From the NCBI GenBank assembly GCA_012934845.2, contig WNNJ02003223.1, positions 116,324 to 180,323 of the forward strand: a stretch of 64,000 bases of DNA. Direction: 5' to 3'. This document shows positions 35,643-46,740 of this stretch, piece after piece. Below the pieces are notes generated by a model. That model made no database searches and was not told the origin of the DNA. It saw only the letters and a list, made by a program, of their open reading frames with translations. The position numbers were made by a program, and so were the translations under genes. This DNA is from Pomphorhynchus laevis (Eukaryota > Acanthocephala > Palaeacanthocephala > Echinorhynchida > Pomphorhynchidae). How positions within the stretch are numbered: the stretch's first letter is position 1; the number at the start of each line of letters is the position of its first letter.

Positions 35643-36203
35643 ATATGGAACTAGAACATGATAACATTGTATTTCATTAAAATGGCCTATTAATGTTAAA
35701 ATATTCATTTCATAAAATGTAAGTAAAAAATACTTATTTTATAAAAAACTGAATTTTACGTATTTAGATTTATTAAAAAATAGTAAATGCATCATTGTCA
35801 TGCATTTAGCACTGATGTATTATATATCTTTGCGTTGATTAAAAACTCAAAGGGCGAAATCTGAGAATATAACAGTTCTTACTAATGACCTCTAGTTTGA
35901 TTATTTCTCATTTTTTAATTTCTATATGCATATTTTAAATTTTCACTCCCAACGGGAGTTCACTACAATTTAGGGGTGACTGTTCTCATATTTTGCATAA
36001 CGGAAGGTATTAGTAAGTTACGTGCGTGCTTATTCGGCTTTTAACCGATAACCATCTTTCGACATATTTATTTTTTTAGAGCATCAAAACAATGCTTGTA
36101 TTTAAAAAACTAACTCGTACTCAAGAATAAAATTTGTCCGATCTGATGGTCGTATCTTAAAAACTTATTTGTTACGATTATTGTATTTCACGGTACTGCT
36201 GTA
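35643..36203 (+). repeat. Repeat X, plus-strand copy
   Basis: 561 non-coding bases that occur almost unchanged in inverse orientation at 47308-47790 plus 54220-54294. It starts with tatggaactagaac and ends with cacggtactgctgta. No ORF, and no terminal inverted repeats obvious by eye. Nature unknown. Confidence 0.85.
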
Positions 36204-36283
36204 AAATATATTTGCGAAAAATATATGTAAGCTCAATTTGACAATAAAAATCTGAAATTCGATAAAGTTATACCAAAACAGCT

Positions 36284-37225
36284 TTGCGCAATTCAATACG
36301 ATCATTTTCCAAACAAGTGACGATGACATCCTCATCTATGCTCAAACACCCGCACATCACATACACGAATTCGGCATTTCTGCCTTCAACTGTCTTTCTT
36401 CTATCTATCGAACGTCTCTCCAATTTCTATCTCGTTCTAAACCCCGACAAGTCCAAAAAAATGTGGATCCTCCCACGTAAACCAAACATAACTTTTCCCA
36501 CTGTATCTTTTGCCTCATCGATCATCCCTATAGTCCACAATCTCACTTTCTTAGGCTTCCATTTCGATGATCACCTTTCCCTTAAACTCTTCGTCCGTGA
36601 AAAGGTCCGCTCGTCTAACTTAATTCTCCGTGTCATCCGCCGTAGCCGCCCCCTTATCGACTTCCGTTCTTGTATGTCTCTTCTTTCATCGCTTCTTTTC
36701 CCTAAAATCGATTACTGCCTTAGCCTTTTCGCCAATTCTCCAAAATCCATCATCCTACCCCTACAACGAATAATCAACACCGCCGTTCTAGTGCTCTTTT
36801 GTCTTAGTCGCTTCGACCACACATCCACATATCTTGCCCAACTATCCTGGCCTACCATCTACATCCGCATCAAACTGCGCCTTCTCGTAACTTTTCGTCT
36901 CATCGCTGTCGGCTCCACATTGTTCATCAACCTTCCTTTCTTAGACGACACTCGATTCACCTCGCCATCGCTGCGTTCCCGTCATACCCTATTACTCCAC
37001 GTTCCCAATTACTCTAACAACTAAGGTCTCCGATCCTTCCTCGTCGCCGCCCCACTCACCTGGAATAAAATCCTTCTAGACGCATTCCGCGCTTCCTCCT
37101 TTATCACATTCAAACACCTCATCCGCTCACACCTTCTCGACACATGATTTACATTTTTGTTTTGTTGTGGTCATGTAAGCGCCCGCTGCCACGCATTTTC
37201 CACGTTAAAAAAATCTTTTTAGTGC
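36284..37225 (+). mobile_element. L2-like LINE, 5'-truncated at the RT active site
   Basis: The 246-codon frame runs from just after the YADD region (DDILIYA) through LNPDKSKKMWILPRKPN, VHNLTFLGFHFDDHLSLK, RSRPLIDFRSCMSLL and FPKIDYCLSLFANSP to the family's tail, closely matching 45.83-46.66 kb. The 3' UTR has gtcatgtaagcgcc. One frame change near the start and a stop at 37024. Confidence 0.8.
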
Positions 37226-37700
37226 CCTTGAGGGCCGAAATAAAATGCTGACTTTCTTTATTTCTATTTTCAGGACACTGGAAACCGTGCACATTTGAAT
37301 GCACTTCATATTTTGTTTCCTTTTTATGGGTATTACAAAATAAGTTTGCCTTTATGACACCTCTAAATCCAGATAAAATAAAAAAGAAGATAAGCGCCAT
37401 ATTCACCTATATCTTTAAGCTACTGAATACAGGCATCTTTATTTTTACAAAGCTCAGACACTAGGGTGACAATATTTAAGGGCATATTGATCTGGAAAGA
37501 GAGTAAAAAAATGTATATCGAAATAACTATATGCCATCAACGGACTTTTTTTCTACCACCGTGGCCCATTTGAGGGAGACTTATTTTCTGTAAATTCATT
37601 TTAAAAAAGTTTGAGATCTAAAGTAAATACAATATATTCAGATATATTTCAGATATATTCGTCAATTTCAAGAAAGAATTGGTTATTAAAGTACTTACAA
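37226..37700. other. Spacer and probable CR1 5' leader
   Basis: No gene. The last part probably holds the 5' UTR and internal promoter of the CR1 element that follows; its exact left end is not visible. Confidence 0.35.
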
Positions 37701-37757
37701 TAAAAATAACATACAACTATTGGTTCCAATTATACCGAAGAACCAATATCAAACATC

Positions 37758-38994
37758 ATGGTCAAACAGAGGAAGACTACAAAGCGAGCTATTGCAACAA
37801 AGTTTGTGGATCATCAGATTCAATGTTCTAGTGAAGATTGTAGTGTGTGGACAAGTGTATCGTTTCCGGAGGAAAAGAAATCTGCGCTATCGAATAAATC
37901 ATTTTACTGTGGGTACTGCTGCGCATCTTTGCTAATTCATTTGAAGGGCCATTGTGACGAGAAAATATCTACAAATGCTTCGGAAAGGAACACATATTCA
38001 AAAAGTTGCATCGATCGGGAAGTACAAAGTTCTGGCGAATCAGATACCTATAAAGATATACCCATTCAAGAGTTTCACGTTCAGAACACTAAAAATACAA
38101 ATAGCGAAATACCAAGTTCATCCCGTATCTGGAAAAAAGGTCATCCAAATTCACGCGTGATGCAAACGTTGAGTAAGAAATTTGAAGGCAATAGTGCGTC
38201 GTCAATATCGGTTGTTAGTGGTGAGCCGTCGGTGTCGCTGGACAATGATGCTTTGAAGGTATCGGACAATTACGAAGTATCGTCTATATCGGTGATTAAT
38301 GATTATCGCAATGAAATCGGTATAACTGGAGTCACCGATGAACGAGCTTCACACAATGATACAGACGTCGATATAGATAATGTTCACTCAGCTTTCAAGT
38401 GTATTTGTTCAAATGAGATGGAACAAGGGCGAGACGCAAGAAGCAAACCGGATGAGGGTGGTGACGGCAGCGATTCTTTCAGCAAAAAAAACGTATTTTG
38501 ATAATAAAAGTCACACAGATCGCAATCATACATTAAATAGGGGCTGTAACATACTTATTTGGGGTTTAGATGAGTCATCAGCCTCAAGTGCACAGGAGCG
38601 GCTTGATGATGATATTGCCGGTTTACGTGTGTTCTTTTCTAATTTGCTCGAAAAAGGTGAGGAAGAGGTCGCATCGTCTATTTTAGTAAGGCAGCTCTAT
38701 AGGTTGGGTAAGAAAAACGATAGATCACGATTGCTAAAGGTTGTGTTAGGATCGGCAGAGCAAGCAAAGTGTCTTTTAGACCGTGGTTATCGACTTAAAG
38801 GTAACAAAATACGAATTTTACGTGATCTTTCTCTCGAAGACAGGCAAAAATTGAAGGATATCAAGGCGGAACTTCATTACAGGCTGCAAAACGGTGAATC
38901 GAATCTGTGCATTCGAAATTTTCGGGTTGTGAGGTGGCGTCCTGCAGTTCGATGGAGATCGATCAATCTTTCTCTAGACCTTACAACGCCATGA
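37758..38994 (+). CDS. CR1 ORF1: zinc-finger RNA-binding protein
   Basis: The ATG at 37758 opens a frame that keeps a PHD-like zinc finger near residues 20-60 (C-x4-C...VWTSV...CGYCCASL). After a long polar, low-complexity linker the frame runs out at 38501. The same protein continues in the next frame to 38994 (LDDDIAGLRVFFSNLL, then LYRLGKKNDRSRLLKVVLG, then NGESNLCIRNFRVVRW). The shift falls at eight A (38484-38491). One base fewer would give a single 411-residue ORF1. That fits slippage in the copy or the assembly; use of a programmed shift is possible but unproven. Homologous ORF1s occur in the minus-strand CR1 and in the L2-like element. Confidence 0.75.
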
Positions 38995-41873
38995 TTGGAC
39001 ATCTAGTGGATATATGTTTGGAAAGGAAGTTGCCATCTAATTGTTCAGAGAGAATATGTAATAATGAATGTCCTCTGGTGGTAGGTTACTCCAATATCAG
39101 AAGCTTACCTGCTCAATTGTCTGAAGTGCAGCAGTTTATATCTTTTAAAGATTTTGACGTGTTTTGCATTTCTGAGTCATGGCTTCATTATCAAATTAAT
39201 GATGACCTTATGGCTATCTCTGGGTATCGACTTTTGAGAGCAGATAGAGTTGCAGGTCGTCGTGGCGGGGGTGTTGCTGCTTATATTAAAAACACCTTAT
39301 CAATTACGAAGATTACTGAATTGTGCGATGATCACTATTCATTCGAGTTATTGTCATTCTGCGTCAATGATACTCATTGTTCAATAGATATTTGCGTCGT
39401 ATACAGATCACCCTCAGTTCATACACAGTTAGATCTTCTGAAAAATCAGTTAAGATCATTCTGCTCCTCAAATTATTTCTTCCTTATTGGGGATTTTAAT
39501 CTTCCTCAAGTTAACTGGATTAGTAACAACCGGTATTACTATAATGTCGAAAACTGCGAGCTTGCTGAATTCTTGCTGGCAGAGCTTCTCCTGATCCAAC
39601 ATATTAATCAGCCAACATGTATATCGTCTCAACCAGAGACAATATTAGATCTTGGGTTTACCAAGCGCATTGAAGATGTAATCAGAGTTGATTTCGAGTC
39701 TCCTTTAGGAACCAGTGACCATTGTGTGATTTCAGTACAGATTGCTCACACTTTACAACGACGATCTAAGTGCAGTGGCATCGGAAGGCGTAATTGGAAT
39801 CGAGTAAATGTGGAAGATCTCCAACTCTATAGTCATCAGCTGAACTTCGGATCTGCTGATCTTCCAATTGATGATCATTTATCGTTAGTGACCAGTAACC
39901 TCATAACCATTTCGGATACGTTTGCACCAATAAGAAATAGGGCTTACAAGACGACAACGCCATTGTGGTTCGACAATGAGTTGGAGACTACGATAAAGGA
40001 AAGAAATCGATTATGGCGAATCTCTCAACGTAACACTGTTACGCACCGTGAGTACAAAACTCTTCGCAATCTATGCAACCAACTAAAACGCTCAAAAAGA
40101 AAAACATTTGAAGAGGGTATTGCTTCTGACATTAACAGGTCACCTAAACGTTTTTGGGCATACGTTAGACATCGTCGAATCCTACCTTCTACGATTAATT
40201 GTGTACGTTTAGAAAGTGGTGATGTAGTTGACAAGGAGGCTATTGTGGAAGCTCTTGCAAGCAGTTTTGTAGTATCTCCATCCTCGCAATCGAATATTGA
40301 CCAGATACAGTACCCGCCCAACTTACAATCTAACTTACCAATATCTCCTATTAATGTCATTGAAGTTCAGTCTGAACTCCATAAATTAAATAGTTTTGGC
40401 TCTGCAGGACCAGATGGTGTATCCCCTTTTCTTTTGCGTACTCTGTCGCACATTATTGCTCCAAGCCTTACGTCTCTATTTCATCGAAGCTTACAGTATT
40501 CGTGGATTCCTGATGATTGGAAAAGGGCAATTGTTGTACCTATTCCAAAGAAACAGTTGGCACTAACTTGTTCAGATTTTAGACCAATTAGTCTTACCAG
40601 TGTTATTTCTAAAATTATGGAGAGACTCATTGCGAAGAGAATACGTGAACATCTAAATTTATATCAAATTCTTGATGATTCTCAGCACGGCTTCCGACCT
40701 GGTCGCTCGTGCCTAACTAATCTGTTGAATGCTCGCGAACATTGGGTAGCTGCTCTTAGTTCGGGTCTTACAGTTGATATAATATTTCTTGATTTCTCTA
40801 AGGCCTTTGATAGAGTTCCACATGCTGGTTTAGATTCACTACTACGTCATTACGGTGTACCTACGACAATTTGCAACTGGATTAAGACATTTCTCGAGGA
40901 TCGATCATTCGTTGTGCGATTAGATGAAGTTTTGTCAACAGCTCGACGTGTTCATTCGGGTGTTCCTCAGGGCACGGTCCTAGGTCCACTTCTCTTTATC
41001 ATCTTTTTGAATGACCTACTCCTAAGGTTAAAGTGTCCTCACCTGGCATTTGCTGACGATGTTAAAATATGGGCAACAACCCAAAACGAGGCGGATTGTG
41101 AATTTTTACAATGTGACCTTAACCGTATCGGGACTTGGTGTAATAGCACTGGCTTGATACTCAACGCGACAAAATGTGTATGGATCAGATTGGGTAGAGA
41201 TAAAACTCATTTCGATTACAAAATAAATGGACACTCAATCAAGCGAGTCTCAGAACATCCCGACCTGGGAGTGATAATTCACGAATCGCTAAAGACAAGA
41301 GCAAATAGTGATCACGCGCGGTTAAAAGCGATACGTGCCTTATACTGCATAAAAATGACTTTTGCAAAATTATCGCCGCAAATCTTCGCCAAACTTTATT
41401 GTGCCCTAGTAAGACCACATCTTGAGTATTGTGTACAGGCAACCTTTCCAACGACCAGGAGTGAGTTGAATAACTTGGAAAGTGTAATGAGACGAGCTTC
41501 TCGGATGTGTTGTCAAGGAAGCTTTATTTCAAGATTAAGATGTTTGAACGTTTTATCAGTGAGGTATCGGTATCTTTTTCTTGATCTGATTACACTTTGG
41601 AAAATTGTACATTCAGCTGATGGCTTTCCTTTGGGTGTAGTTAGATTTCGAGATAATTCGAGATTGCGAGGCCATTGTAAGATGCTTTTTAAAAAATTAC
41701 CGGGTAAGCTGCGAAAATTTTACAGACTGTCTGAACGGGCAGTAGATGTTTGGAATAGTTTGCCTGAACCTATCGCTGCCATCACCAATTTCCTCGCTTT
41801 CAAAAACAGGGTTCGACGTTGGATATACGTCCAGGCTGATTTGTCACCTTTTCTAACCTACCCATTTGGTTGA
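38991..41873 (+). CDS. CR1 ORF2: endonuclease-reverse transcriptase
   Basis: 960 codons without interruption. I chose the ATG at 38991 because it overlaps the ORF1 stop as ATGA, a layout used for stop-restart translation; the frame itself opens earlier, at 38907. Residues about 25-245 form an apurinic endonuclease (SNIRSL, ISESWL, VYRSPS, GDFNLPQVNW near 166, and TSDHC near 241). The RT follows: IPKKQ...DFRPISLTS, the motif A block LDFSKAFDRVPH near 598, GVPQGTVLGPLLF, then the catalytic FADD box near 686. The C-terminal CR1 tail ends in VDVWNSLPEP. It nicks target DNA and copies its RNA in place. Confidence 0.9.
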   Translation: MIGHLVDICLERKLPSNCSERICNNECPLVVGYSNIRSLPAQLSEVQQFISFKDFDVFCISESWLHYQINDDLMAISGYRLLRADRVAGRRGGGVAAYIKNTLSITKITELCDDHYSFELLSFCVNDTHCSIDICVVYRSPSVHTQLDLLKNQLRSFCSSNYFFLIGDFNLPQVNWISNNRYYYNVENCELAEFLLAELLLIQHINQPTCISSQPETILDLGFTKRIEDVIRVDFESPLGTSDHCVISVQIAHTLQRRSKCSGIGRRNWNRVNVEDLQLYSHQLNFGSADLPIDDHLSLVTSNLITISDTFAPIRNRAYKTTTPLWFDNELETTIKERNRLWRISQRNTVTHREYKTLRNLCNQLKRSKRKTFEEGIASDINRSPKRFWAYVRHRRILPSTINCVRLESGDVVDKEAIVEALASSFVVSPSSQSNIDQIQYPPNLQSNLPISPINVIEVQSELHKLNSFGSAGPDGVSPFLLRTLSHIIAPSLTSLFHRSLQYSWIPDDWKRAIVVPIPKKQLALTCSDFRPISLTSVISKIMERLIAKRIREHLNLYQILDDSQHGFRPGRSCLTNLLNAREHWVAALSSGLTVDIIFLDFSKAFDRVPHAGLDSLLRHYGVPTTICNWIKTFLEDRSFVVRLDEVLSTARRVHSGVPQGTVLGPLLFIIFLNDLLLRLKCPHLAFADDVKIWATTQNEADCEFLQCDLNRIGTWCNSTGLILNATKCVWIRLGRDKTHFDYKINGHSIKRVSEHPDLGVIIHESLKTRANSDHARLKAIRALYCIKMTFAKLSPQIFAKLYCALVRPHLEYCVQATFPTTRSELNNLESVMRRASRMCCQGSFISRLRCLNVLSVRYRYLFLDLITLWKIVHSADGFPLGVVRFRDNSRLRGHCKMLFKKLPGKLRKFYRLSERAVDVWNSLPEPIAAITNFLAFKNRVRRWIYVQADLSPFLTYPFG

Positions 41874-41967
41874 TCTTTTTTCTGTATTGTGTGATCGGCT
41901 TAAAGCCTTATGGCTAAGTCTGAACTTGATAATAATAATAATAATATATTTTCTAAAAAATTAGAAA

Positions 41968-42006
41968 ATTATTCTATTTCAGTCTTCCCGACTGAAATAG
42001 AATAAT
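41968..42006. repeat. Perfect 17-base hairpin after CR1 tail
   Basis: attattctatttcagtc and its inverse surround ttccc. It begins about 20 bases beyond the (AAT)n tail of the CR1, so it is in the target DNA or at the extreme 3' end. Confidence 0.85.
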
Positions 42007-42429
42007 CTTTTAGAGAACTGTGTTCGTGTACCAAAGATGTCGGGACGCTGTGATGATGGTGGACTATTGCTGGTGTCCATAAAGAGACACTCATGTTTAT
42101 CAACACTCATGCCCGCAAAGAAGCGTAAATTCATTTCTTGCATATTCTAACAATCATTTACGACTACTTGTATAATATCCGCTGTTTACTATTTTGTATT
42201 CTTGCTATGACTGTTTTGTTTGTTTAGTCCACTTTAATGTTTCACATTATTATTTTCCGTTTGAATTAATAAAATATAATTTTACAGAACGGATCTTCAT
42301 TTAATTCCCATAAACGCACTAATACCAACACATTGAAAATATTTGATTGAGCAAAAAAATTTTGGTTTCTAATAAACATACAATTATTTCTGTCAGTTCC
42401 AGATTATTCCTATCAGTTCCGATCGCTAC
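42007..42429. other. Spacer between two LINEs
   Basis: No gene recognised. The word tcagttcc is repeated near 42395 and 42411. gattgagc and its inverse, near 42440, probably belong to the next element's 5' leader. Confidence 0.4.
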
Positions 42430-42469
42430 GCTCGCGGATTGAGCTCGCTCAATCTATCGAAAAAAGGTC

Positions 42470-43795
42470 ATGCCTAAAAAAGCGCGATCTCAGATCCCTG
42501 TTCCTGATCAAGAATCTTCCACATCAGAATGCAATGATGGTTATACCAGCTTTGAAGTTGGATGCGATTCCAAAGATTGCGATGTATGGACACTTGTTCG
42601 TGTTAAAATATCCGATTACTCGGTGTATAAACGTAAACATTTCACTTGCGGTTTTTGTACATCAGTACGACTACTACAGTTATCTTGCTCATCTACTCCT
42701 GTATCACACACGACCACTCAAACCAATGCTGTTTTAGATGTTTCCCTCGCATCAACACCTGACTTCGCATCATATAATCCCATTATTAAACCCACTCTCT
42801 CACACACTCCTCGTTCAACTACGTACCAAACTTCCATTAATCTTTCTCATTCTAACAATGCTAACGGTAAAGCTTTTCATCTCGTACATCCTCTTTCCTA
42901 TTCCTCCCCCAATCTAAATAAATCTCAAACTTCTTTATTCTCCTCACGGACTCCTTACTCGACCTCCCCTGTATCACCTCTCAATAATTTACACCCTTTC
43001 ATCAAAATTATTTCCAGTAACATTTCCGATCAACTGATTCAACACTCCATTCCTGTCACTCATGCCCCAACCTATTTTAATTCTCCTTACTCTACCTCCC
43101 ACGTAACACTTCCAAATAATTTACATCCTTCATTTAAAATCATATCCAGTCACATCTCTGATCAACCGATTCAACACCCCGCTCCTGTCACACTTGCTCC
43201 AACCAATATTAATTCTTTATCAAGCACCCCTGTCATTTCCACTTCTATCTGCTCATCTACCTCGACTCCTACCAGCTCTGTCCGTCCACCACTTCCACGA
43301 AATCGTTTTCCTTCGCGCGATCGCTCTATAATCATATCAAACTTAAAGCTTTCCGAATCTGCTTCTCCACAATCTCGCCTCGATGATGATGTATCTACTT
43401 TCAGGTCAATCCTAGCAACCATTCTTCCTGATGATAACCCATCACTCTTCAATAATATCGCTCCTGTATCCTTTATTCGTTTAAACAAATCCACTAAATC
43501 CAGTCATCTTAGTCCTCCACTCTTAAAAATCGTTTTGCGACATAGTTCACATGCCTCTTCGGTACTCTCCCAACGTTTTAAACTTCTTACCACTTCATCT
43601 ACTTGCCGTATATTTCCTGACCGCTCCTTTTCTGATATTGCCCAGCTCAATTTAGCTCGCATTGAAAAACATCGACGTGAAACAAACGGCGAGTCATCCT
43701 TATCTATACGTAAAATCAACGGAAATTTTCACGTTCTTCACACAAGGCCAAAAATTCGATGGCGTCCCATCTCTCCCCCTTGTCTTCTTCGCTAG
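42470..43795 (+). CDS. L2-like ORF1: zinc-finger protein
   Basis: 441 codons, intact. Residues about 24-65 carry the same zinc-finger pattern as CR1 ORF1 (SKDCDVWTLV...FTCGFCTS). A Ser/Thr/Pro-rich linker of about 200 residues follows and contains an internal duplication (the LNNLHPFIKIISSNISDQ block is repeated as LPNNLHPSFKIISSHISDQ). The C-terminal domain has RLDDDVSTFRSIL, then PPLLKIVLRHSS, NGESSLSIRKING and PKIRWRP, parallel to CR1 ORF1. Probably binds element RNA. ORF2 overlaps its last 37 bases in another frame. Confidence 0.8.
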   Translation: MPKKARSQIPVPDQESSTSECNDGYTSFEVGCDSKDCDVWTLVRVKISDYSVYKRKHFTCGFCTSVRLLQLSCSSTPVSHTTTQTNAVLDVSLASTPDFASYNPIIKPTLSHTPRSTTYQTSINLSHSNNANGKAFHLVHPLSYSSPNLNKSQTSLFSSRTPYSTSPVSPLNNLHPFIKIISSNISDQLIQHSIPVTHAPTYFNSPYSTSHVTLPNNLHPSFKIISSHISDQPIQHPAPVTLAPTNINSLSSTPVISTSICSSTSTPTSSVRPPLPRNRFPSRDRSIIISNLKLSESASPQSRLDDDVSTFRSILATILPDDNPSLFNNIAPVSFIRLNKSTKSSHLSPPLLKIVLRHSSHASSVLSQRFKLLTTSSTCRIFPDRSFSDIAQLNLARIEKHRRETNGESSLSIRKINGNFHVLHTRPKIRWRPISPPCLLR

Positions 43796-46663
43796 TCGAT
43801 CTCGCTCCTAAGCATACTTTTCGTCTTAGTCTATTCAATACTCGCTCCATTCTTCATAAAGCTGATATGCTTCTCGATATCTTCGATCAATTATCTATCG
43901 ATATTCTCTGCATTACCGAATCCTGGCACTCTGACTTTGACGATCTTGCTATTCGTTGTCTATGTCGCTCTGGTTGTTCTCTAGTTGAATCAGCTCGTCA
44001 AATTACATCTTATACATCTACTGCGTCTAACCATGGCGGTATTGTTGCCATTGCTCGTCACCCAATGTCTTTACGTAAAATCAACGTTAACATCCGTTAC
44101 ACTTCGTTCGAATTACTCATATGCAGATCATCAACGCCTTTCCCTCTGGAACTTGTGATTGTATACCGTCCAGGTTCAGTTGCCCCATCACGTATCTTCT
44201 TTAACGACCTTGCAGATCTAATGTCTCACTGTTCATTGTCTTATACTCCTTCTTTTGTTCTCGGTGACTTTAACATTCGTCTCGATCGCCCTAGGACCCT
44301 GACTCTATCACTTTAACTAATCTTGTTTCTGATCTTAACTATAAATTACTTTCAACAAGCCCAACTCATATTCTCGGCGGTGCTCTCGACATCATTAATG
44401 CTTATAACTGCTTCAATGACTATACCTCCTTGTCAATTACTGATCCTGGTTTGTCCGATCATTTCCTTGTCACTCTTACTCTTACTCGTCCCCATCCTCC
44501 TTCTCCGCCTTTACCATTATCTACACCAAGTCGACCCTGGAAGCTTCTCGATATCCCTGTTCTCTGCACAGCCTTACTCAATTCTTCACTCTTTTCACTT
44601 CCTCTTAACTATCTCTCTCCCGATGATCTCTGCATTCTGTTTGATTCTGAACTTACGTCGATCCTCAATAACCTTCTGCCTAGTCGACTTCGACGTTCCC
44701 AGCGCTTGCGCCATGCTCCCTGGTTCGATTCTGACTGTAGTCTTTCTAAGCGTCGACTCCGTCACTCTTTTCGTATGTATAAACGCTTTCTTAAACGTTC
44801 ACCCAACTCACTCCCTCCAAATCTTCGTGATTCCTACTTTTCTCAACGCCGTTCACATCTCATTCTTATACGTACTAAACGTACTCTCTTTTGGCGAAAT
44901 CAACTCGAGTCATCTTCCAACTCTAAATCTCATTGGAAAATCTTAAACTCAATTCTTTCACGATCATCTTCCCAGTGTAATATAAATCCTGATGAATTTT
45001 CTTCTTATCTACAAACTAAGTTATCTAATTTACTTTCCCTACTACCCATAGCCCCCTTGTACCCACTCTTCTCTTTAAATACTTCCCTCCCAGAACTATT
45101 CCACCTTCTTCCCGTTTCGTCTGATGAAGTTTCTTCGGTTCTGCTGTCATTACCTAATAAAACCTCTCCTTCTGACCCAATTCCCACTCACTTGCTTAAA
45201 AATATCTGCACTTTTATCTTACCCTTCCTAACCACATTGTTCAACTCGTCCATCCGTAGCCGTACATTTCCTTCCATCTGGAAATGCGCCACTGTTCGTC
45301 CTCTCATCAAAAAGCAATCTCTCGACTCCTCACTACCATCTTCGTACCGTCCTATTTCACTTCTCCCAACCCTCTCTAAACTCCTTGAGCGTCTCGTTCT
45401 TAAGCAAGTTAATACATATCTCTATTCCTCTAACTTATTTCCTCCCTTCCAAGCCGCTTTTCGCTCTAATTACTCTACCGAAATTGCATGTCTTAAAGTT
45501 TATAACGACTTACTCATATCGCGCGATCATAAATTATGTAGTGTCATAGTTTCTCTTGATCTATCGTCTGCTTTTGACATCGTCGATCACTCGATTCTTC
45601 TCTATCGCCTTCGTCATGATTATGGCTTCTCTTTACCCACTGTATCATGGTTTTCTTCATATCGATCAAACCGTACATTTCGCGTATATTCATATCTTCT
45701 CTCTCCCATCCTTCGTCCATTCCGTCCGGTGTTCCACAAGGCTCCGTATTAGGCCCTATACTTTTCTCTCTTCTTAGTGATTTGTCTTCGATTTCTCATA
45801 AATTTAACTTCCATGTTATGCAATATGCTGATGACATTCTCATCTATGCTCATGCACCTGTTTATCGTATTCACGATCTTAGTGTTTCCGCTTCGGACTG
45901 TCTTGTCTCAATTTCCAATCATCTTTCTTCCCTTCGCCTTTCTCTGAATCCTGATAAATCCAAAATTATGTGGATCCTACCTCGACGCCTCGGTTTCGAA
46001 CCTCCCTCCATATCATTAAGTTCTACAATTCTTCCTATCGTTGATAATCTCGTTTTCTTAGGTTTCCATTTTGACAACCGACTTTCACTTAAACCTTTCG
46101 TTAGAGATAAAGTACGCTCATCTACCTTGATACTCCGCAACCTCCGTCAAGTTCGTAGATTGATCGATTTCCCTTCTTGTATGACTCTCATATCATCTCT
46201 CCTTTTTTCTAGACTCGATTATTGTCTTAGTCTATTTTCCAACTCACCTAAATCTACTCTTCTTCCCCTACAACGCATCGTCAACGCAGCTGTCCGAATT
46301 CTCCTCCGTCTTCGTCGTTTTGATCATACATCCTACCATCTTGCTTCTCTCGATTTGCCTACAATTTATTGTCGTGTTCAAATTCGTCTTCTTATCGTTG
46401 CTTTCCGCCTTGTAACTTTTCATACCCCTTCATTTCTCAACCTTCCTTTTCTTGATAATTCTCGTCCTGTTTACTGTTCCTTGCGTTCCTGTAATTCCCT
46501 TCTTTTACATGTCCCAAACTACTCTACCTCCTTTGGACACCGCTCCTTCCTGGTAGCTGCTCCTCTATCGTGGAATCATCTGCCCATTCATATACGCCAA
46601 TCAACTTCCCTGCAGTGCTTCAAACGACAAATCCGATCCCATTTTAACAATTTATCTGCTTGA
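43759..46663 (+). CDS. L2-like ORF2: endonuclease-RT, two frame breaks
   Basis: Three consecutive frames. 43759-44316 holds the endonuclease (NTRSIL, ITESWH, VYRPGS, LGDFNIRLDRP). The break is at about 44291-44297, and the second frame reads in from DPDSITLTNL. 44430-45752 holds SDHF, the linker, then the RT entry (YRPISLLPTLSKLLERL) and the motif A block SLDLSSAFDIVDHS. The second break lies between about 45657 and 45720. 45647-46663 holds GVPQGSVLGPILF, the catalytic YADD near 45826, LNPDKSK, and the L2-type tail SFLVAAPLSWNHLP. Family ORF2s are about 950-1000 residues, and the combined length fits. Confidence 0.85.
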
Positions 46664-46740
46664 CTTTCTCATTTTTGTTTGTGGACTTGTAAGCGTACAG
46701 CTTGTACGCATTTGCCACATTAAATAAATTTGTATTATTA

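Larger units (their letters stand above)
37700..41945 (+). mobile_element. CR1-clade LINE, nearly intact
   Basis: ORF1 (one frame break at a run of eight A) and a complete 960-residue ORF2 are followed by a short 3' UTR and an (AAT)n tail at about 41931-41945. Both domains of ORF2 keep their catalytic motifs. It is the youngest-looking LINE in the window and a plausible source copy, if ORF1 is functional. Confidence 0.85.
42430..46740 (+). mobile_element. L2-like (CR1-group) LINE, near full length
   Basis: Two ORFs plus a 3' end (gtaagcgtacagcttgtacgc word, then an ATTATTATT-type tail). ORF2 has only two frame breaks, so it is a recent copy. The coding strand is strikingly rich in C and T, giving Ser/Leu/Pro-heavy proteins, unlike the neighbouring CR1. 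Three older, truncated relatives lie at 18.2, 36.3 and 54.4 kb. Confidence 0.85.

Noticed and set aside
37149-37406. 85-codon minus-strand ORF with a signal-peptide-like start
   Set aside because: It overlaps the L2-like 3' end and has no family signature; probably chance.
40025-40360. 111-codon minus-strand ORF in the CR1
   Set aside because: Shadow of the intact ORF2 on the other strand.
43171-43719. Minus-strand ORFs of 107 and 71 codons inside the L2-like ORF1
   Set aside because: Antisense shadows of the pyrimidine-rich ORF1; composition (Glu/Arg/Gly) is explained by the skew.
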